From Hymenobacter mellowenesis (GTDB lineage: Bacteria; Bacteroidota; Bacteroidia; Cytophagales; Hymenobacteraceae): DNA of 64,000 nucleotides. The stretch's first letter is position 1, and each line of letters opens with the position of its first letter. The position numbers were made by a program, and so were the translations under genes. The notes under the pieces are model-generated. The model was not told where the DNA came from. It was given only the letters and a program-made list of their open reading frames with translations, and did no database searches. The stretch lies in NCBI RefSeq assembly GCF_030581005.1, contig NZ_JAUQSX010000012.1, positions 62,001-126,000 on the forward strand, given 5' to 3'. Below are positions 40,961 to 50,000 of the stretch, piece by piece.

Positions 40961-41860
40961 TTACTTAATCATGTCAACCTCGGCCTTAATCATGGCGTTG
41001 TAGCGCAGGCCCTGGCCGTTGGAGGCGGTGATGAGGCTCCAGCCTTTGCCGATGGAGTAGTTCCAGGTGCGGCTTTCCTTGAATTCGAAGGTCGGGCGCA
41101 TAATCTGGCCGTAGGGCGTGTAGTCGTCCATGAAGTTGGTGGCGAAGAACTTATCGCCGCTCACTACCCATTCCATGGCCACGAAGAAGCCTTCTTCCGG
41201 CGCCGTAATATTATAAGGCGTCAGGTCAACGGTGTACCATTGGCCGCCCTGGGGGGCCGATACTACCACGTTTTCGGTGAGCAGGTCGGAGTTGGGGGCG
41301 TTGTAGTTGCCGTCGGCCTTGTAGAGGCGCACGCGGAAGGGCTCACGGGGGAAACCGTTTTCGCCGATGTAGAACGACACCGTGCGCACGTTGCCGAGGC
41401 GCTTCTTTTTGTCATTCTTAACAAAAAAAGCATACTGGCTGCCCGGCAGGCCCTGAATCATGCCTTCGCCCGGGTTGTCGGTTTTGGCGCCAAGGCCCAG
41501 GTTTTTGACTTTGCCGCCTTTCACCGTCACATTGCTTAGTTCGACGGCCCGTTTGGGCACTTCGATGGTGATGTTGGCCACGGCCACGCCGCGCTTCACA
41601 AGCACAGCCCGGCGGGCGTAGCCCAACGCGACGACCACCAACGAGTCGGCCGTGTTTTGCGTGGGGGCTGGCACGATGAAGATGCCGTGTTCGTTGCTGA
41701 GCGCGCCGATTTGTTCGTTTTTCAAGCCAACCGAAGAAAAAGGCAGCGGCTCTTTGGTGTCTTTATCAACGATTACCCCTTTAATCTGAACCTGCTGAGC
41801 CCAGCCCGTGGTGGTTGATAAAGCTATAAATAGTGCTAATAAAAGTAGGCGTGTATACAT
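40961..41860 (-). CDS. Carboxypeptidase-like regulatory domain protein, paralog
   Basis: A 299-residue paralog of the protein at 37249-38148. It has a signal peptide (to GWAQQ), a regulatory-like domain (VQIKGVIVDKDTKEPLPFSSVGLKNEQIGALSNEHGIF) and the same C-terminal block GSQYAFFVKNDKKKRLGNVRTVSFYIGENGFPREPFRVRLYKADGNYNAPNSDLLTENVVVSA, nearly identical to the first copy, while the N-terminal domain has diverged more. The C-terminal domain is thus under stronger constraint or was copied recently. Function unknown; probably envelope. Confidence 0.88.
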   Translation of the reverse strand: MYTRLLLLALFIALSTTTGWAQQVQIKGVIVDKDTKEPLPFSSVGLKNEQIGALSNEHGIFIVPAPTQNTADSLVVVALGYARRAVLVKRGVAVANITIEVPKRAVELSNVTVKGGKVKNLGLGAKTDNPGEGMIQGLPGSQYAFFVKNDKKKRLGNVRTVSFYIGENGFPREPFRVRLYKADGNYNAPNSDLLTENVVVSAPQGGQWYTVDLTPYNITAPEEGFFVAMEWVVSGDKFFATNFMDDYTPYGQIMRPTFEFKESRTWNYSIGKGWSLITASNGQGLRYNAMIKAEVDMIK

Positions 41861-41880
41861 AAGACCCGTGATAGAACGGA

Positions 41881-41888
41881 CAAAATTA
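41881..41888 (-). promoter_or_regulatory. -7 box before the second regulatory-domain gene
   Basis: TAATTTTG on the minus strand, 20 bases before the ATG at 41860. Confidence 0.45.
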
Positions 41889-42037
41889 CAAATTCGAGCG
41901 CAGAAAGTTATTAGAAATTATTAGCACATCCAACCATTGCCAAAAACCTGATGCCTAAATGGCATAAAAACGGGGTGGTAACCTTGCATTTGGCGGGTGG
42001 TAAAAAAATCGTGCAAGCCAAAAAGCTTTTGCCGTCG

Positions 42038-42045
42038 TACTTTTG
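42038..42045 (+). promoter_or_regulatory. -7 box before feoA
   Basis: TACTTTTG, 32 bases before the GTG start of feoA. No clear -33 TTG. An AT-rich tract with TTATTAGAAATTATTAG lies at about 41909-41925. Confidence 0.45.
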
Positions 42046-42077
42046 TTTGTATTCTTTCTAAATAAGATTTCCCACCC

Positions 42078-42356
42078 GTGGCCCTCTTCCGTCGCTCTGC
42101 GCCCAAACCTGTCGCTGCCGCCAATGCCCGGCGCTCGGCCCAAGACCTGCGCGTGGGCGAGGCCGGCACCATCTGCTGCCTCGAAGACCCCGAAATGGCG
42201 CTGAAGCTGCTGGAAATGGGCTGCGTGCCCGGCGTGCAGGTGCGCCTGAGCGGCCGCGCGCCCCTCGGCGACCCGCTGATGCTCGTGCTTGGCGACCAGG
42301 AATACACCCTCTCGGTGCGGGCCAGCGAGGCCGCCACCATTATGCTGAAAGAATAG
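42078..42356 (+). CDS. feoA: FeoA family protein
   Basis: A 92-residue SH3-like protein with the FeoA pattern: LRVGEAGTICCLED, LLEMGCVPGVQVRLSGRAPLGDPLML and YTLSVRASEAATIML. FeoA is a small cytoplasmic partner of the ferrous iron transporter FeoB. The GTG at 42078 gives a slightly longer N-terminus than usual. feoB starts 9 bases downstream, so they are one operon. Confidence 0.92.
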   Translation: MALFRRSAPKPVAAANARRSAQDLRVGEAGTICCLEDPEMALKLLEMGCVPGVQVRLSGRAPLGDPLMLVLGDQEYTLSVRASEAATIMLKE

Positions 42357-42365
42357 AAGTAACGG

Positions 42366-44564
42366 ATGGCGGCAACCCTGAGCAACCCGGCGGCGGCAGA
42401 AGCGGCGGCTTCGCAAGCCGGCCCGCGGCCCGTGCGCATTGCCCTCATCGGAAATCCGAACAGCGGCAAAACCTCGCTCTTCAACCAGCTCACGGGCCTC
42501 AACCAGAAGGTGGGCAACTTCCCCGGCGTGACGGTGGACCGCAAAACCGGCGTGGCCCAGCTCACGCCCGGGCAGCGGGCCGAAATCATCGACCTGCCGG
42601 GCACCTACTCGCTCTATCCCAAGAGCCTGGACGAGAAGGTAATAACCGACCTGCTCTACGATAAAACCACCGATAACTACCCCGATTTTGTGGTGGTGAC
42701 GGTGGACGCCAGCAACCTGCGCCGCAGCCTGCTGCTCTTCACGCAGCTCGGCGACTTGGGCCTGCCCGCCGTGCTGGCCCTCAACATGATGGACGTGGCC
42801 GAGCGCCACGGCGTGAACATCGACCTACCGGCCTTGGAGCGCGAGCTGGGCGTGCCCATCATTCCGATGAACGCGCGGAATGGCATCGGCATCGCGGCCC
42901 TCAAAATTGTGATGGCGCAGCGGCTTGATACCTTGCCTGTGCGCTGCTGGGAGCCCGACGAAAAGCTGCTGCCCATGGTGCGGCAAATCCGCTACTACTT
43001 CGACCTGCACAACGACTACCTGGCCCTGCACTACGCCCAGCAGTACCGCCAGATTAGCTTTCTGAGCGCCGACGAAAAGGCGCATATTCAAGAGCTAACG
43101 CAGCAGTACGACTTCGATGCCACGGCTCAGCAGGCGGCCGAAACCATTGCCCGCTACGCCCGCATCAACGAAATATTGCTGGAAACGGTGACGGTGACGC
43201 GCACCGAGCAGCGCGAGCCGGTGAGCAACCGCATCGACCGCGTGCTGACGCACCGGGTGGGCGGCTACCTGATTTTTCTGGGCATTCTGTTTCTGCTGTT
43301 TCAGGCCATTTTTGCTTGGGCGCAGTACCCGATGGACTGGATTGACCAGGGCATTTCGGGGCTGAGCGCCACCATTCAGGACAACTTCCACGGGCCGCTC
43401 ATCCGGCTGCTGACGGAGGGCGTGCTGGCTGGCCTGGGCGGCGTGCTCATCTTCATTCCGCAGATTGCGCTGCTGTTTGGCTTTCTGGCGGTGCTGGAGG
43501 AAACGGGCTATATGGCTCGTGTTACCTTCTTGATGGACAAGTTGATGCGGCCGTTTGGATTGAGCGGCAAGAGCGTGGTGCCGCTGATATCGGGTCTGGC
43601 CTGCGCGGTGCCGGCCATCATGGGCGCGCGCACCATTGAGAGCTGGAAGGACCGGATGATAACCATCTTCGTGACGCCGCTCATGTCGTGCTCGGCGCGC
43701 ATTCCGGTGTACACGGTGCTGGTGGCGCTGGTGGTGCCCGACCGCGCCGCCTGGGGCATCTTCAACCTGCGCGGCGTGGCCCTGATGACGCTTTACCTGC
43801 TGGGGTTGTTCTCGGCGCTGGGCTCGGCCTGGGCTTTGAAAAAGCTGCTGAAAGCGCGGGAACGAAGCTATTTCATCATGGAATTTCCGGTGTACCAGTG
43901 GCCGCGCTGGAAGAACGTGGGGCTGACCATCTACCAGAAAGTGCAGGCCTTCGTGTTGCAGGCGGGTAAGGTGATTGTGGCTATTTCGGTGCTGCTGTGG
44001 GTGCTGGCCAGCTATGGCCCGGGCAATCGGCAGGACGAAGCCGTGTCGCAACTCATCATGCAGCAGAACATTGGGTTCAGCTCGCCGGAGGCCATGGCTC
44101 GCTACAACAAAGAACACCCCGAATACCAGGAAGATATGGCGCGCCGCGTGGCCTCGGCGCGCCTCGAAAATTCCTACGCCGGCACCTTCGGCCACCTCAT
44201 CGAACCGGCCATCCGGCCGCTGGGCTACGACTGGAAAATCGGCATCGCGCTGCTGACTTCGTTTGCGGCGCGGGAGGTATTTGTGGGCACTATTTCCACC
44301 ATTTACAGCGTGGGGCAGGACGCCGACATGGGCACGCTGCAGCAAAAGCTGAGCGCCGAGCGCGACGACGCCGGGCAGCCGTTTTTCACGCCAGCGCGGG
44401 CGTTTTCGCTGCTGGTGTTCTACGTGTTTGCCATGCAGTGCATGAGCACACTGGCCGTGACATACCGCGAAACCAAGAGCTGGCGCTGGCCGCTGGCCCA
44501 ACTGGTTTACATGACAGGGCTGGCGTACGCGGCGGCCTTTGTGGTGTATCAGGTCTTGAAATAG
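42366..44564 (+). CDS. feoB: Ferrous iron transporter FeoB
   Basis: A 732-residue inner-membrane protein. The N-terminal G domain has G1 GNPNSGKTSLFNQLTG, G3 DLPGTYSLYP and G4 NMMD, then the GDI-like helical region. The membrane part has two Gate repeats (including GFLAVLEETGYMARVTFLMDKLMRPFGLSGKSVVPLISGLACAVPAIMGART and SFAAREVFVGTISTIY). It imports Fe2+. It is the second gene of the feoAB operon and is followed by a siderophore receptor, giving a combined ferrous and ferric iron locus. Confidence 0.95.
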   Translation: MAATLSNPAAAEAAASQAGPRPVRIALIGNPNSGKTSLFNQLTGLNQKVGNFPGVTVDRKTGVAQLTPGQRAEIIDLPGTYSLYPKSLDEKVITDLLYDKTTDNYPDFVVVTVDASNLRRSLLLFTQLGDLGLPAVLALNMMDVAERHGVNIDLPALERELGVPIIPMNARNGIGIAALKIVMAQRLDTLPVRCWEPDEKLLPMVRQIRYYFDLHNDYLALHYAQQYRQISFLSADEKAHIQELTQQYDFDATAQQAAETIARYARINEILLETVTVTRTEQREPVSNRIDRVLTHRVGGYLIFLGILFLLFQAIFAWAQYPMDWIDQGISGLSATIQDNFHGPLIRLLTEGVLAGLGGVLIFIPQIALLFGFLAVLEETGYMARVTFLMDKLMRPFGLSGKSVVPLISGLACAVPAIMGARTIESWKDRMITIFVTPLMSCSARIPVYTVLVALVVPDRAAWGIFNLRGVALMTLYLLGLFSALGSAWALKKLLKARERSYFIMEFPVYQWPRWKNVGLTIYQKVQAFVLQAGKVIVAISVLLWVLASYGPGNRQDEAVSQLIMQQNIGFSSPEAMARYNKEHPEYQEDMARRVASARLENSYAGTFGHLIEPAIRPLGYDWKIGIALLTSFAAREVFVGTISTIYSVGQDADMGTLQQKLSAERDDAGQPFFTPARAFSLLVFYVFAMQCMSTLAVTYRETKSWRWPLAQLVYMTGLAYAAAFVVYQVLK

Positions 44565-44576
44565 AGGGTGATTTTA

Positions 44577-44617
44577 ATTAGACAAATTCTAATTAGTTAT
44601 TTAGAATTTGTCTAAAT
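44577..44617 (+). promoter_or_regulatory. Two tandem palindromes before the siderophore receptor
   Basis: ATTAGA-CAAAT-TCTAAT (44577-44593) and ATTTAGA-ATTTG-TCTAAAT (44599-44617) share the form TTAGA-N5-TCTAA, centres 23 bases apart. Together they also form a 13-bp stem (TTAGACAAATTCT/AGAATTTGTCTAA). They lie 61 bases before the receptor start, as expected for a repressor operator of an iron gene; a Fur- or DtxR-type regulator is inference. A terminator of feoB is the alternative. Confidence 0.5.
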
Positions 44618-44677
44618 AGAATAGGAATTGCCGACTGACCGCCGTTATTTTGCACTTTCATTTGCAAACAACGCGGC

Positions 44678-47167
44678 ATGACGAGTACCCGAATTTCGAC
44701 TTTTTGGCAATTTATATTATTAGTAGTGAGCCTGTTTGCTTTGGCAAATAGCTCCGCGCAGGCTCAGACAACGGGCAGCATCCGGGGCCGGGTGACGACG
44801 ACGGACGGCGAACCAGTGGAGGCAGTTTCGGTGGGCTTGCAAGGTCAGGCCTTTGGCAACATCACCGACAGCCAGGGCCACTTCACTATCAGCAACGTGC
44901 CGGCGGGCAGCTACACGGTGGCCGTGTCGGCGGTGGGCCTGAAAGCGGCACAGCAAAGCGTGACCGTGACGGCCGGCCAGCGCACCACGCTGGATTTCCG
45001 GTTGGTGGAAAGCGCGGCGGAATTGAAGGAAGTGATTGTGCAGGGCGCCCGCACCAACAAGTTCAACCGTCCGAGCAGCGAATACGTGGGCAAGATGCCG
45101 CTTCGCAACCTGGAAAACCCGCAGGTGTACGCCACCGTGGGCAAGGAATTGCTGACCGAGCAGTTGGTTTTCACGGCCGATGACGCGACGCGCAACGTGC
45201 CGGGCCTGCAGAAAATGTGGGACGCCACCGGCCGCGGTGGCGACGGCGGCGGCTTCTACAGCAGCCGGGGCTTCATCCTGAGCAGCCAGCTGCGCAACGG
45301 CGTGGCCGGTAATGTGACCAGCGATATCGACGCCATCAACCTGGAAAAGTTGGAGGTTATTAAAGGGCCATCAGGCACGTTGTTTGGCAGCGCGCTCACG
45401 TCGTACGGCGGGCTGATGAACCGCGTGACCAAGAAGCCGCTCGATACCTTCGGCGGCGAGGTGACGGTGGCGGGCGGCAGCTACTCCTTCCACCGCGTGA
45501 GCGCCGACGTGAACCTGGTGGACACCAACGCCCCCGCCGACCAGCCCAAAACCCTAGCCTTTCGCCTGAACACGGCTTACACCTACGAAGACAGCTACCA
45601 GACCCGCGGCTACACCGGCTTCAACAAGAACCTGGCCGTGGCCCCGAGCCTGCAGTGGCGCCCCAACGACCGCCTGACGGTGAACCTGGACGCCGAGATT
45701 TACAAGGGCTCGGGCACCGGCAAGCAAATTTTCTTCTTCTACTACCCGTCGGCCGCGCTTGGCTTCGACCGGGCCGACAAGGCGCCGCTCGACTACCGGC
45801 AGTCGTACACGGGGCCGGGCCTGGTGCAGGATTCGCGCAGCACCAACCTGTTTGGGCAGGTGCAGTACCGGATTTCGCCGGTCCTCACTTCGACGACTTA
45901 CCTGACCAGCAGCCACAGCTTCTCGAACGGCAACGGACCGTACTTCTACCTGTTGCCCGATGCGGTGGCTACGGGCTTTAGCACCCTGCCGGCGCAGTCC
46001 AACTTCCTGGCGCGGGCCGACCAGTCGACGCAGAACAGCCGCCGCCAGCTTTTTGAGGTGCAGCAGTTGTTCAACGGTGATTTCCAGTTGGGCCGCCTGC
46101 GCAACCGCGTGGTGTTGGGCCTCGATTTTCTGCGCGTTGATTCGGACGTGCATTTCCTGGGCGGCGACATCGACGTGGTGCCCCTGGCCAACGCCATGCC
46201 CGGCTTCAACTACCGCACCGGCTTTGATGGCTCGGTCGTGGCCGCCCGCTACGCCGCCCAGGCCCCGGGCAACTACATCGTGAACACGAAATCGAACACG
46301 TACAGCGCCTTCGCGTCGGACGTGCTGAACCTGACCGAGCAGCTGAGCGTGCTGGCCGCCGTGCGCGTCGACCACATCGACAACAAGGGCGGGCTGTATT
46401 ACTCGCCCGTGGAAGCTTACACCCAAACGGTGGTGTCGCCGAAGTTCGGCGTGGTGTTTCAGCCGGTGAAGGACCGGGTGGCGCTGTTTGCCAACTATCA
46501 GAACAGCTTCAACAACCTAGGCGTGTACCTGAACCCGGACGGCAACACCCAAATTGCCCGGCCGGAGCGCGCCAACCAGTGGGAAGGCGGCGTGAAGCTG
46601 GACGCTGCGGGCGGCCGCCTCAGCGCCACGGTGAGCTATTATGATATTTACGTGAAGGACCGGCTGCGCAACGTGGGCTACAATGCCGCCCGCGCTTTCC
46701 GGTCCATCGACGTGCAGGACGCCAACCAGCGCAGCAAGGGCGTGGACGTGAGCGTGGTGGCTAACCCGGTGCGCGGCTTCAACGTGGTGGCCGGCTTCGG
46801 CTACAACGACTCGAAGTTTGAAACCCTGGACGAAACCGTGAACGGCCGCCGGCCCAATACCGCTTCGTCGCCCATCGTGGCCAATGCCTGGCTGAGCTAC
46901 CGCCAGCCGGCCGGCGCCCTGCAGGGCCTGGGCCTGGGCTTCGGCGGCAACTACGCCAACGAAAACCGCGTGCAGAACACGAATACCAACGTCTTCACGC
47001 TGCCCAGCTACACGGTGCTCAACGCCAGCGTCTTCTACGACCAGCCCAAGTACCGCCTCTCGGCCAAAGTAGACAACCTGACCGACAAGCAGTACTGGAC
47101 TGGCTACACTACCATGAACCCGCAGAAGCTGCGCAGCATCGTGGGCTCGGTGGCGTATAAGTTCTAG
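44678..47167 (+). CDS. TonB-dependent siderophore-type receptor
   Basis: An 829-residue outer-membrane protein: signal peptide (to SSAQAQ, about residue 30), carboxypeptidase-regulatory-like domain (TGSIRGRVTTTDGEPVEAVSVGLQGQAFGNITDSQGHFTI, about 31-115), plug domain (RNVPGLQKMWDATGRGGDGGGFYSSRGF and INLEKLEVIKGPSGTLFGS) and a 22-strand barrel ending in KLRSIVGSVAYKF. The plug and barrel pattern fits the siderophore receptor group (FhuA/FpvA-like). The exact ferric chelate is not deducible. It follows feoB and precedes a PepSY protein, a typical iron-uptake context. Confidence 0.92.
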   Translation: MTSTRISTFWQFILLVVSLFALANSSAQAQTTGSIRGRVTTTDGEPVEAVSVGLQGQAFGNITDSQGHFTISNVPAGSYTVAVSAVGLKAAQQSVTVTAGQRTTLDFRLVESAAELKEVIVQGARTNKFNRPSSEYVGKMPLRNLENPQVYATVGKELLTEQLVFTADDATRNVPGLQKMWDATGRGGDGGGFYSSRGFILSSQLRNGVAGNVTSDIDAINLEKLEVIKGPSGTLFGSALTSYGGLMNRVTKKPLDTFGGEVTVAGGSYSFHRVSADVNLVDTNAPADQPKTLAFRLNTAYTYEDSYQTRGYTGFNKNLAVAPSLQWRPNDRLTVNLDAEIYKGSGTGKQIFFFYYPSAALGFDRADKAPLDYRQSYTGPGLVQDSRSTNLFGQVQYRISPVLTSTTYLTSSHSFSNGNGPYFYLLPDAVATGFSTLPAQSNFLARADQSTQNSRRQLFEVQQLFNGDFQLGRLRNRVVLGLDFLRVDSDVHFLGGDIDVVPLANAMPGFNYRTGFDGSVVAARYAAQAPGNYIVNTKSNTYSAFASDVLNLTEQLSVLAAVRVDHIDNKGGLYYSPVEAYTQTVVSPKFGVVFQPVKDRVALFANYQNSFNNLGVYLNPDGNTQIARPERANQWEGGVKLDAAGGRLSATVSYYDIYVKDRLRNVGYNAARAFRSIDVQDANQRSKGVDVSVVANPVRGFNVVAGFGYNDSKFETLDETVNGRRPNTASSPIVANAWLSYRQPAGALQGLGLGFGGNYANENRVQNTNTNVFTLPSYTVLNASVFYDQPKYRLSAKVDNLTDKQYWTGYTTMNPQKLRSIVGSVAYKF

Positions 47168-47178
47168 GTTTCGCTACG

Positions 47179-47291
47179 AAATAGACCGTCATGCTGAGCG
47201 CAGCCGAAGCATCTCGCGTGGGGTAGTAATCCAATCGGAAGAATTACCCCACGCGAGATGCTTCGGCTGCGCTCAGCATGACGGTCTATTT
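47179..47291. repeat. Inverted repeat, CTGAGCGCAGCCGAAGCATCTCGCG family
   Basis: Arms of about 50 bases (AAATAGACCGTCATGCTGAG at the left; right arm ends CAGCATGACGGTCTATTT) flank a short AATCCAATC spacer. Near-perfect pairing makes it the best preserved copy in the window. It lies between the receptor and PepSY genes. Confidence 0.9.
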
Positions 47292-47323
47292 CAGTCCCTT
47301 TTTTTAAATAATCCCACATTCCC

Positions 47324-48466
47324 ATGACCCTCAAGCAAGCCGTCGGCAAAGTGCATCTCTGGCTGGGGCTGGCCTCGGGGCTGGTAGTGTTCATTGTGAG
47401 TCTGACGGGGGCCATTTTCACGTTTCAGGATGAAATCCGGGACGTGACGGAGCCTTGGCGCAAGGTGGAAGCGCAGGCCACGGCGCCGCTGCTGCCCTCG
47501 CGTTTGCAGGCTGCCGCGCTGGCCCGGCACCCCGGGGTGAAGGCGGCCACGACTTGGACCACGTACTTCGGCCCCGAGCGGGCAGCCACGGTATTCTTCA
47601 CCGACTCGGCCCAGATGCCCATCATGGTGTCGCTGAACCCCTACACCGGCCAGGTGTTGCGGGAGCAGAACCTGCGCTACCACTTTTTCAGCATCGTGCA
47701 GGCCATTCACATGACCCTGCTGCTGCCGGAGGAGGTAGCCAAGTGGGTTGTGGGCGGCAGCGTCATTATCTTCCTGCTGATGCTGGGCACGGGGCTGGTG
47801 CTGTGGTGGCCCAAGCGCAAGCAGGAACGCAAGCAGCGCTTCACCATTAAGTGGGGCGCCCGCTGGCGGCGCGTCAACTACGACCTGCACAACGTGTTGG
47901 GCTTCTACGCGGCTAGTGTGGCCGGGCTGCTGGCGCTCACGGGCTTGTTCATGATTTTCCCGGTGCTGCTCGAATCGGCTGAACTGGTAGCGAATGGCGG
48001 CCGGACGTACCCGCAGGAAAAAGCGGTGGCAAAGGTCGATACGTTGCAAGCTGTGACTGCTGCGACGCAGCCGCTGCCCGACGTCATCTACCGCACGGTG
48101 CAACAACGCTCGCCGCAGGCCGAGATGGTACTCATCGGGCCGGCCGGCAACGGCAAAGTCCCGGCTTACTGCTGGGCTTACCAGAAAACCTTGCACTACT
48201 ACCACCGCGACCAATACGCCTTTCATCCCGTATCGGGCCAGGTGTTGCAGGCCCGTTTCCACGCCAACCAGAGCAACGGCGGCAAGCTGTCGGACATGAA
48301 CTACGACCTGCACACGGGCCAGATTCTGGGCCTGGGCGGCAAAATCGTCGCCTTCCTGGCCAGCCTGATTTCTGCCAGCCTGCCCGTGACGGGTACGGTG
48401 CTGTGGTGGGGCCGCAAGCAGAAAAGCAAAGCGGGTGGGAAAAAGCGGCATGTTGTTTCAGCCTGA
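47324..48466 (+). CDS. PepSY-associated TM helix domain protein
   Basis: A 380-residue membrane protein with PepSY_TM layout: first helix LWLGLASGLVVFIVSLTGAIFTFQDEI (about 9-35), a periplasmic loop, HMTLLLPEEVAKWVVGGSVIIFLLMLGTGLVLWWPKRK (about 126-165), VNYDLHNVLGFYAASVAGLLALTGLFMIF and a last helix with VAFLASLISASLPVTGTVLWWGRKQK. Such proteins accompany siderophore receptors and are thought to help reduce or release iron at the inner membrane. The position directly after the receptor supports this role; the two are separated by an inverted repeat that may attenuate transcription. Confidence 0.88.
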   Translation: MTLKQAVGKVHLWLGLASGLVVFIVSLTGAIFTFQDEIRDVTEPWRKVEAQATAPLLPSRLQAAALARHPGVKAATTWTTYFGPERAATVFFTDSAQMPIMVSLNPYTGQVLREQNLRYHFFSIVQAIHMTLLLPEEVAKWVVGGSVIIFLLMLGTGLVLWWPKRKQERKQRFTIKWGARWRRVNYDLHNVLGFYAASVAGLLALTGLFMIFPVLLESAELVANGGRTYPQEKAVAKVDTLQAVTAATQPLPDVIYRTVQQRSPQAEMVLIGPAGNGKVPAYCWAYQKTLHYYHRDQYAFHPVSGQVLQARFHANQSNGGKLSDMNYDLHTGQILGLGGKIVAFLASLISASLPVTGTVLWWGRKQKSKAGGKKRHVVSA

Positions 48467-48481
48467 TAGTAGTAATGGAAC

Positions 48482-48574
48482 GACGTAGGGGCGGGGCCTG
48501 CCCCCGCCCGGCTAGTAGCGCCGTTCCAACGAAATCGTTCAACGACGGGCGGGGGCAGGCCCCGTCCCTACGTC
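48482..48574. repeat. GC-rich inverted repeat, GTAGGGGCGGGGCCTGCCCC family
   Basis: Arms of about 28 bases (GACGTAGGGGCGGGGCCTGC at the left) flank a spacer containing CGTTCAACGA. The copy at 54983-55077 shares both arms and spacer. No ORF. Confidence 0.85.
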
Positions 48575-48596
48575 ATTCAGCGAACCCCGGTCAGAC

Positions 48597-48631
48597 CGTC
48601 CGATACGGAACACGCTGTCCGAAAATGGACA
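48597..48631 (+). promoter_or_regulatory. Tandem palindromes, possible enhancer sites for an NtrC-type activator
   Basis: TGTCCGAAAATGGACA (48616-48631) is a perfect 5-6-5 palindrome. CGTCCGATACGGAACA (48597-48612) matches it at 11 of 16 positions, 19 bases upstream (about two helical turns). They lie 66-100 bases upstream of a sigma-54-like promoter, where enhancer-binding proteins sit. Alternatively they serve a TATCTTTG promoter at 48647-48654. Confidence 0.45.
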
Positions 48632-48696
48632 GATTTTAACGAGCATTATCTTTGTCATTGCCAATAAAAATGCTGACTAACAAGGTGTTATAATAA

Positions 48697-48712
48697 TGGC
48701 ACAAGCCTTGGC
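48697..48712 (+). promoter_or_regulatory. Sigma-54-like promoter of the export operon
   Basis: TGGCACAAGCCTTGGC resembles the -24/-12 consensus TGGCAC-N5-TTGC: the -24 block is perfect, the -12 block reads TTGG instead of TTGC. It lies 37 bases before the ATG at 48749. A TATCTTTG -7 box (48647-48654) offers an alternative housekeeping promoter. Confidence 0.45.
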
Positions 48713-48748
48713 TTTAGGTGTAGAAACCTCCCTGATTTCTGCACAAAA

Positions 48749-49996
48749 ATGGACAGAGCTATTGCCGATTCTATTCAAACCCAACGCAAGCACCGCCGCT
48801 GGCTGCTGCTGGCCGGCCTGGCAGTGCTGGCATTGGGGGTAGTATTGGCGTTTCGCACGGTGCTGAAGCCCAGCATCAGCCGTGCCAGTCTGCAGACGGC
48901 CACTGTGGAAACCGGCGACGTGGAAGCCTCCCTCACCGCCGCTGGCACTGTGATTCCGGGCCGCGAGGCGGTACTGACCAGCCCTATCCAGAGCACCATC
49001 CGGCGGGTGGCGGTGGCAGTAGGGGCGAAGGTGAAGCCTGGAGAAACCATCTTGGAGCTGGATAAGGAGCAGGCTACTTCCTCGCTGGCCAAGCTCGACG
49101 ACGAGCAGCTGCGCAACCAGAACAAGAACTCCCAACTCCAACTCACGCTGGAGCGCAGCCTCAACGACCTGCGCACCCAAGCCGAGGTGCAGGCCGCCAA
49201 AGTGCGCGGCCTGCAATTAACTTTGCGCGACGAGCAGCAACTGCTGAAAATAGGCAGCGGCACCGCCGAAAACGTGCGTCAGGCCGAGCTCAACCTGACC
49301 GTGGCGCAGCTGGAAGCCCAGCGCCTCACCCGCCAGATTCAGACCCAGCAGCGCTCCAACGCGGCCGACGTGCGCGAGCTGGGCTACACCGTGTCGATGC
49401 AGCAGCGCAGCATCGCGGAGCTGGCCGGCAAGCTGCGGCAGGCCGACATCAGCAGCCAGCAGCCCGGCGTGCTGACTTGGGTGAATGAGAACATCGGGAC
49501 TACCGTGCAGGCCGGCGACCCGCTGGCCCGCGTGGCCGATTTGAGCAGCTTCCGGGTGCGGGCCACCATTACGGACAGCTACGCCGAGGCCCTGCACCCC
49601 GGCGACCCCGTGGTAGTGCGCGCCAACGACACCGACCTGCGCGGCACCATCAGCACCGTAAGCCCGAGCGTGGACAAGGGCGTGGTGACCTTCTACGCCC
49701 AGCTCGACAACCCGCATCACCCATTACTACGGGCCAACCTGCGGGCCGACGTCTTTGTAGTGACGCGCGCCCACCACAGCGTGCTGCGCGTGAAAAACGG
49801 TCCGTATTACCTGGGCGGCAAGGAGCAGCCGGTGTTTGTGCTGGCCGATGGCCGGGCGGTGCGCCGCACGGTGCGCTTCGGAGATAGCAACTTCGACTAC
49901 GTGCAGGTGCTGAGTGGCTTGCGGATGGGAGATGAGATTGTGGTATCGGACATGAAAGACCATGTGGATACGCCGGAACTCAAGCTCAAGGATTAG
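48749..49996 (+). CDS. HlyD/MacA-type periplasmic adaptor subunit
   Basis: A 415-residue membrane fusion protein: one N-terminal helix (WLLLAGLAVLALGVVLAFR, about 18-36), a lipoyl/barrel-sandwich half (VETGDVEASLTAAGTVIPGREAVLTSPIQSTIRRVAVAVGAKVKPGETIL), a long coiled-coil hairpin (about 120-230), a second lipoyl half (VLTWVNENIGTTVQAGDPLARVADL) and beta-barrel domains. It links the inner-membrane ABC transporter to TolC. First gene of the export operon; the TolC gene follows after four bases. Confidence 0.92.
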   Translation: MDRAIADSIQTQRKHRRWLLLAGLAVLALGVVLAFRTVLKPSISRASLQTATVETGDVEASLTAAGTVIPGREAVLTSPIQSTIRRVAVAVGAKVKPGETILELDKEQATSSLAKLDDEQLRNQNKNSQLQLTLERSLNDLRTQAEVQAAKVRGLQLTLRDEQQLLKIGSGTAENVRQAELNLTVAQLEAQRLTRQIQTQQRSNAADVRELGYTVSMQQRSIAELAGKLRQADISSQQPGVLTWVNENIGTTVQAGDPLARVADLSSFRVRATITDSYAEALHPGDPVVVRANDTDLRGTISTVSPSVDKGVVTFYAQLDNPHHPLLRANLRADVFVVTRAHHSVLRVKNGPYYLGGKEQPVFVLADGRAVRRTVRFGDSNFDYVQVLSGLRMGDEIVVSDMKDHVDTPELKLKD

Positions 49997-50000
49997 GAAG

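Noticed and set aside
41955..44501. Long minus-strand ORFs (284 and 468 aa)
   Set aside because: They are antisense to feoA and feoB and are rich in R, H, Q and A.
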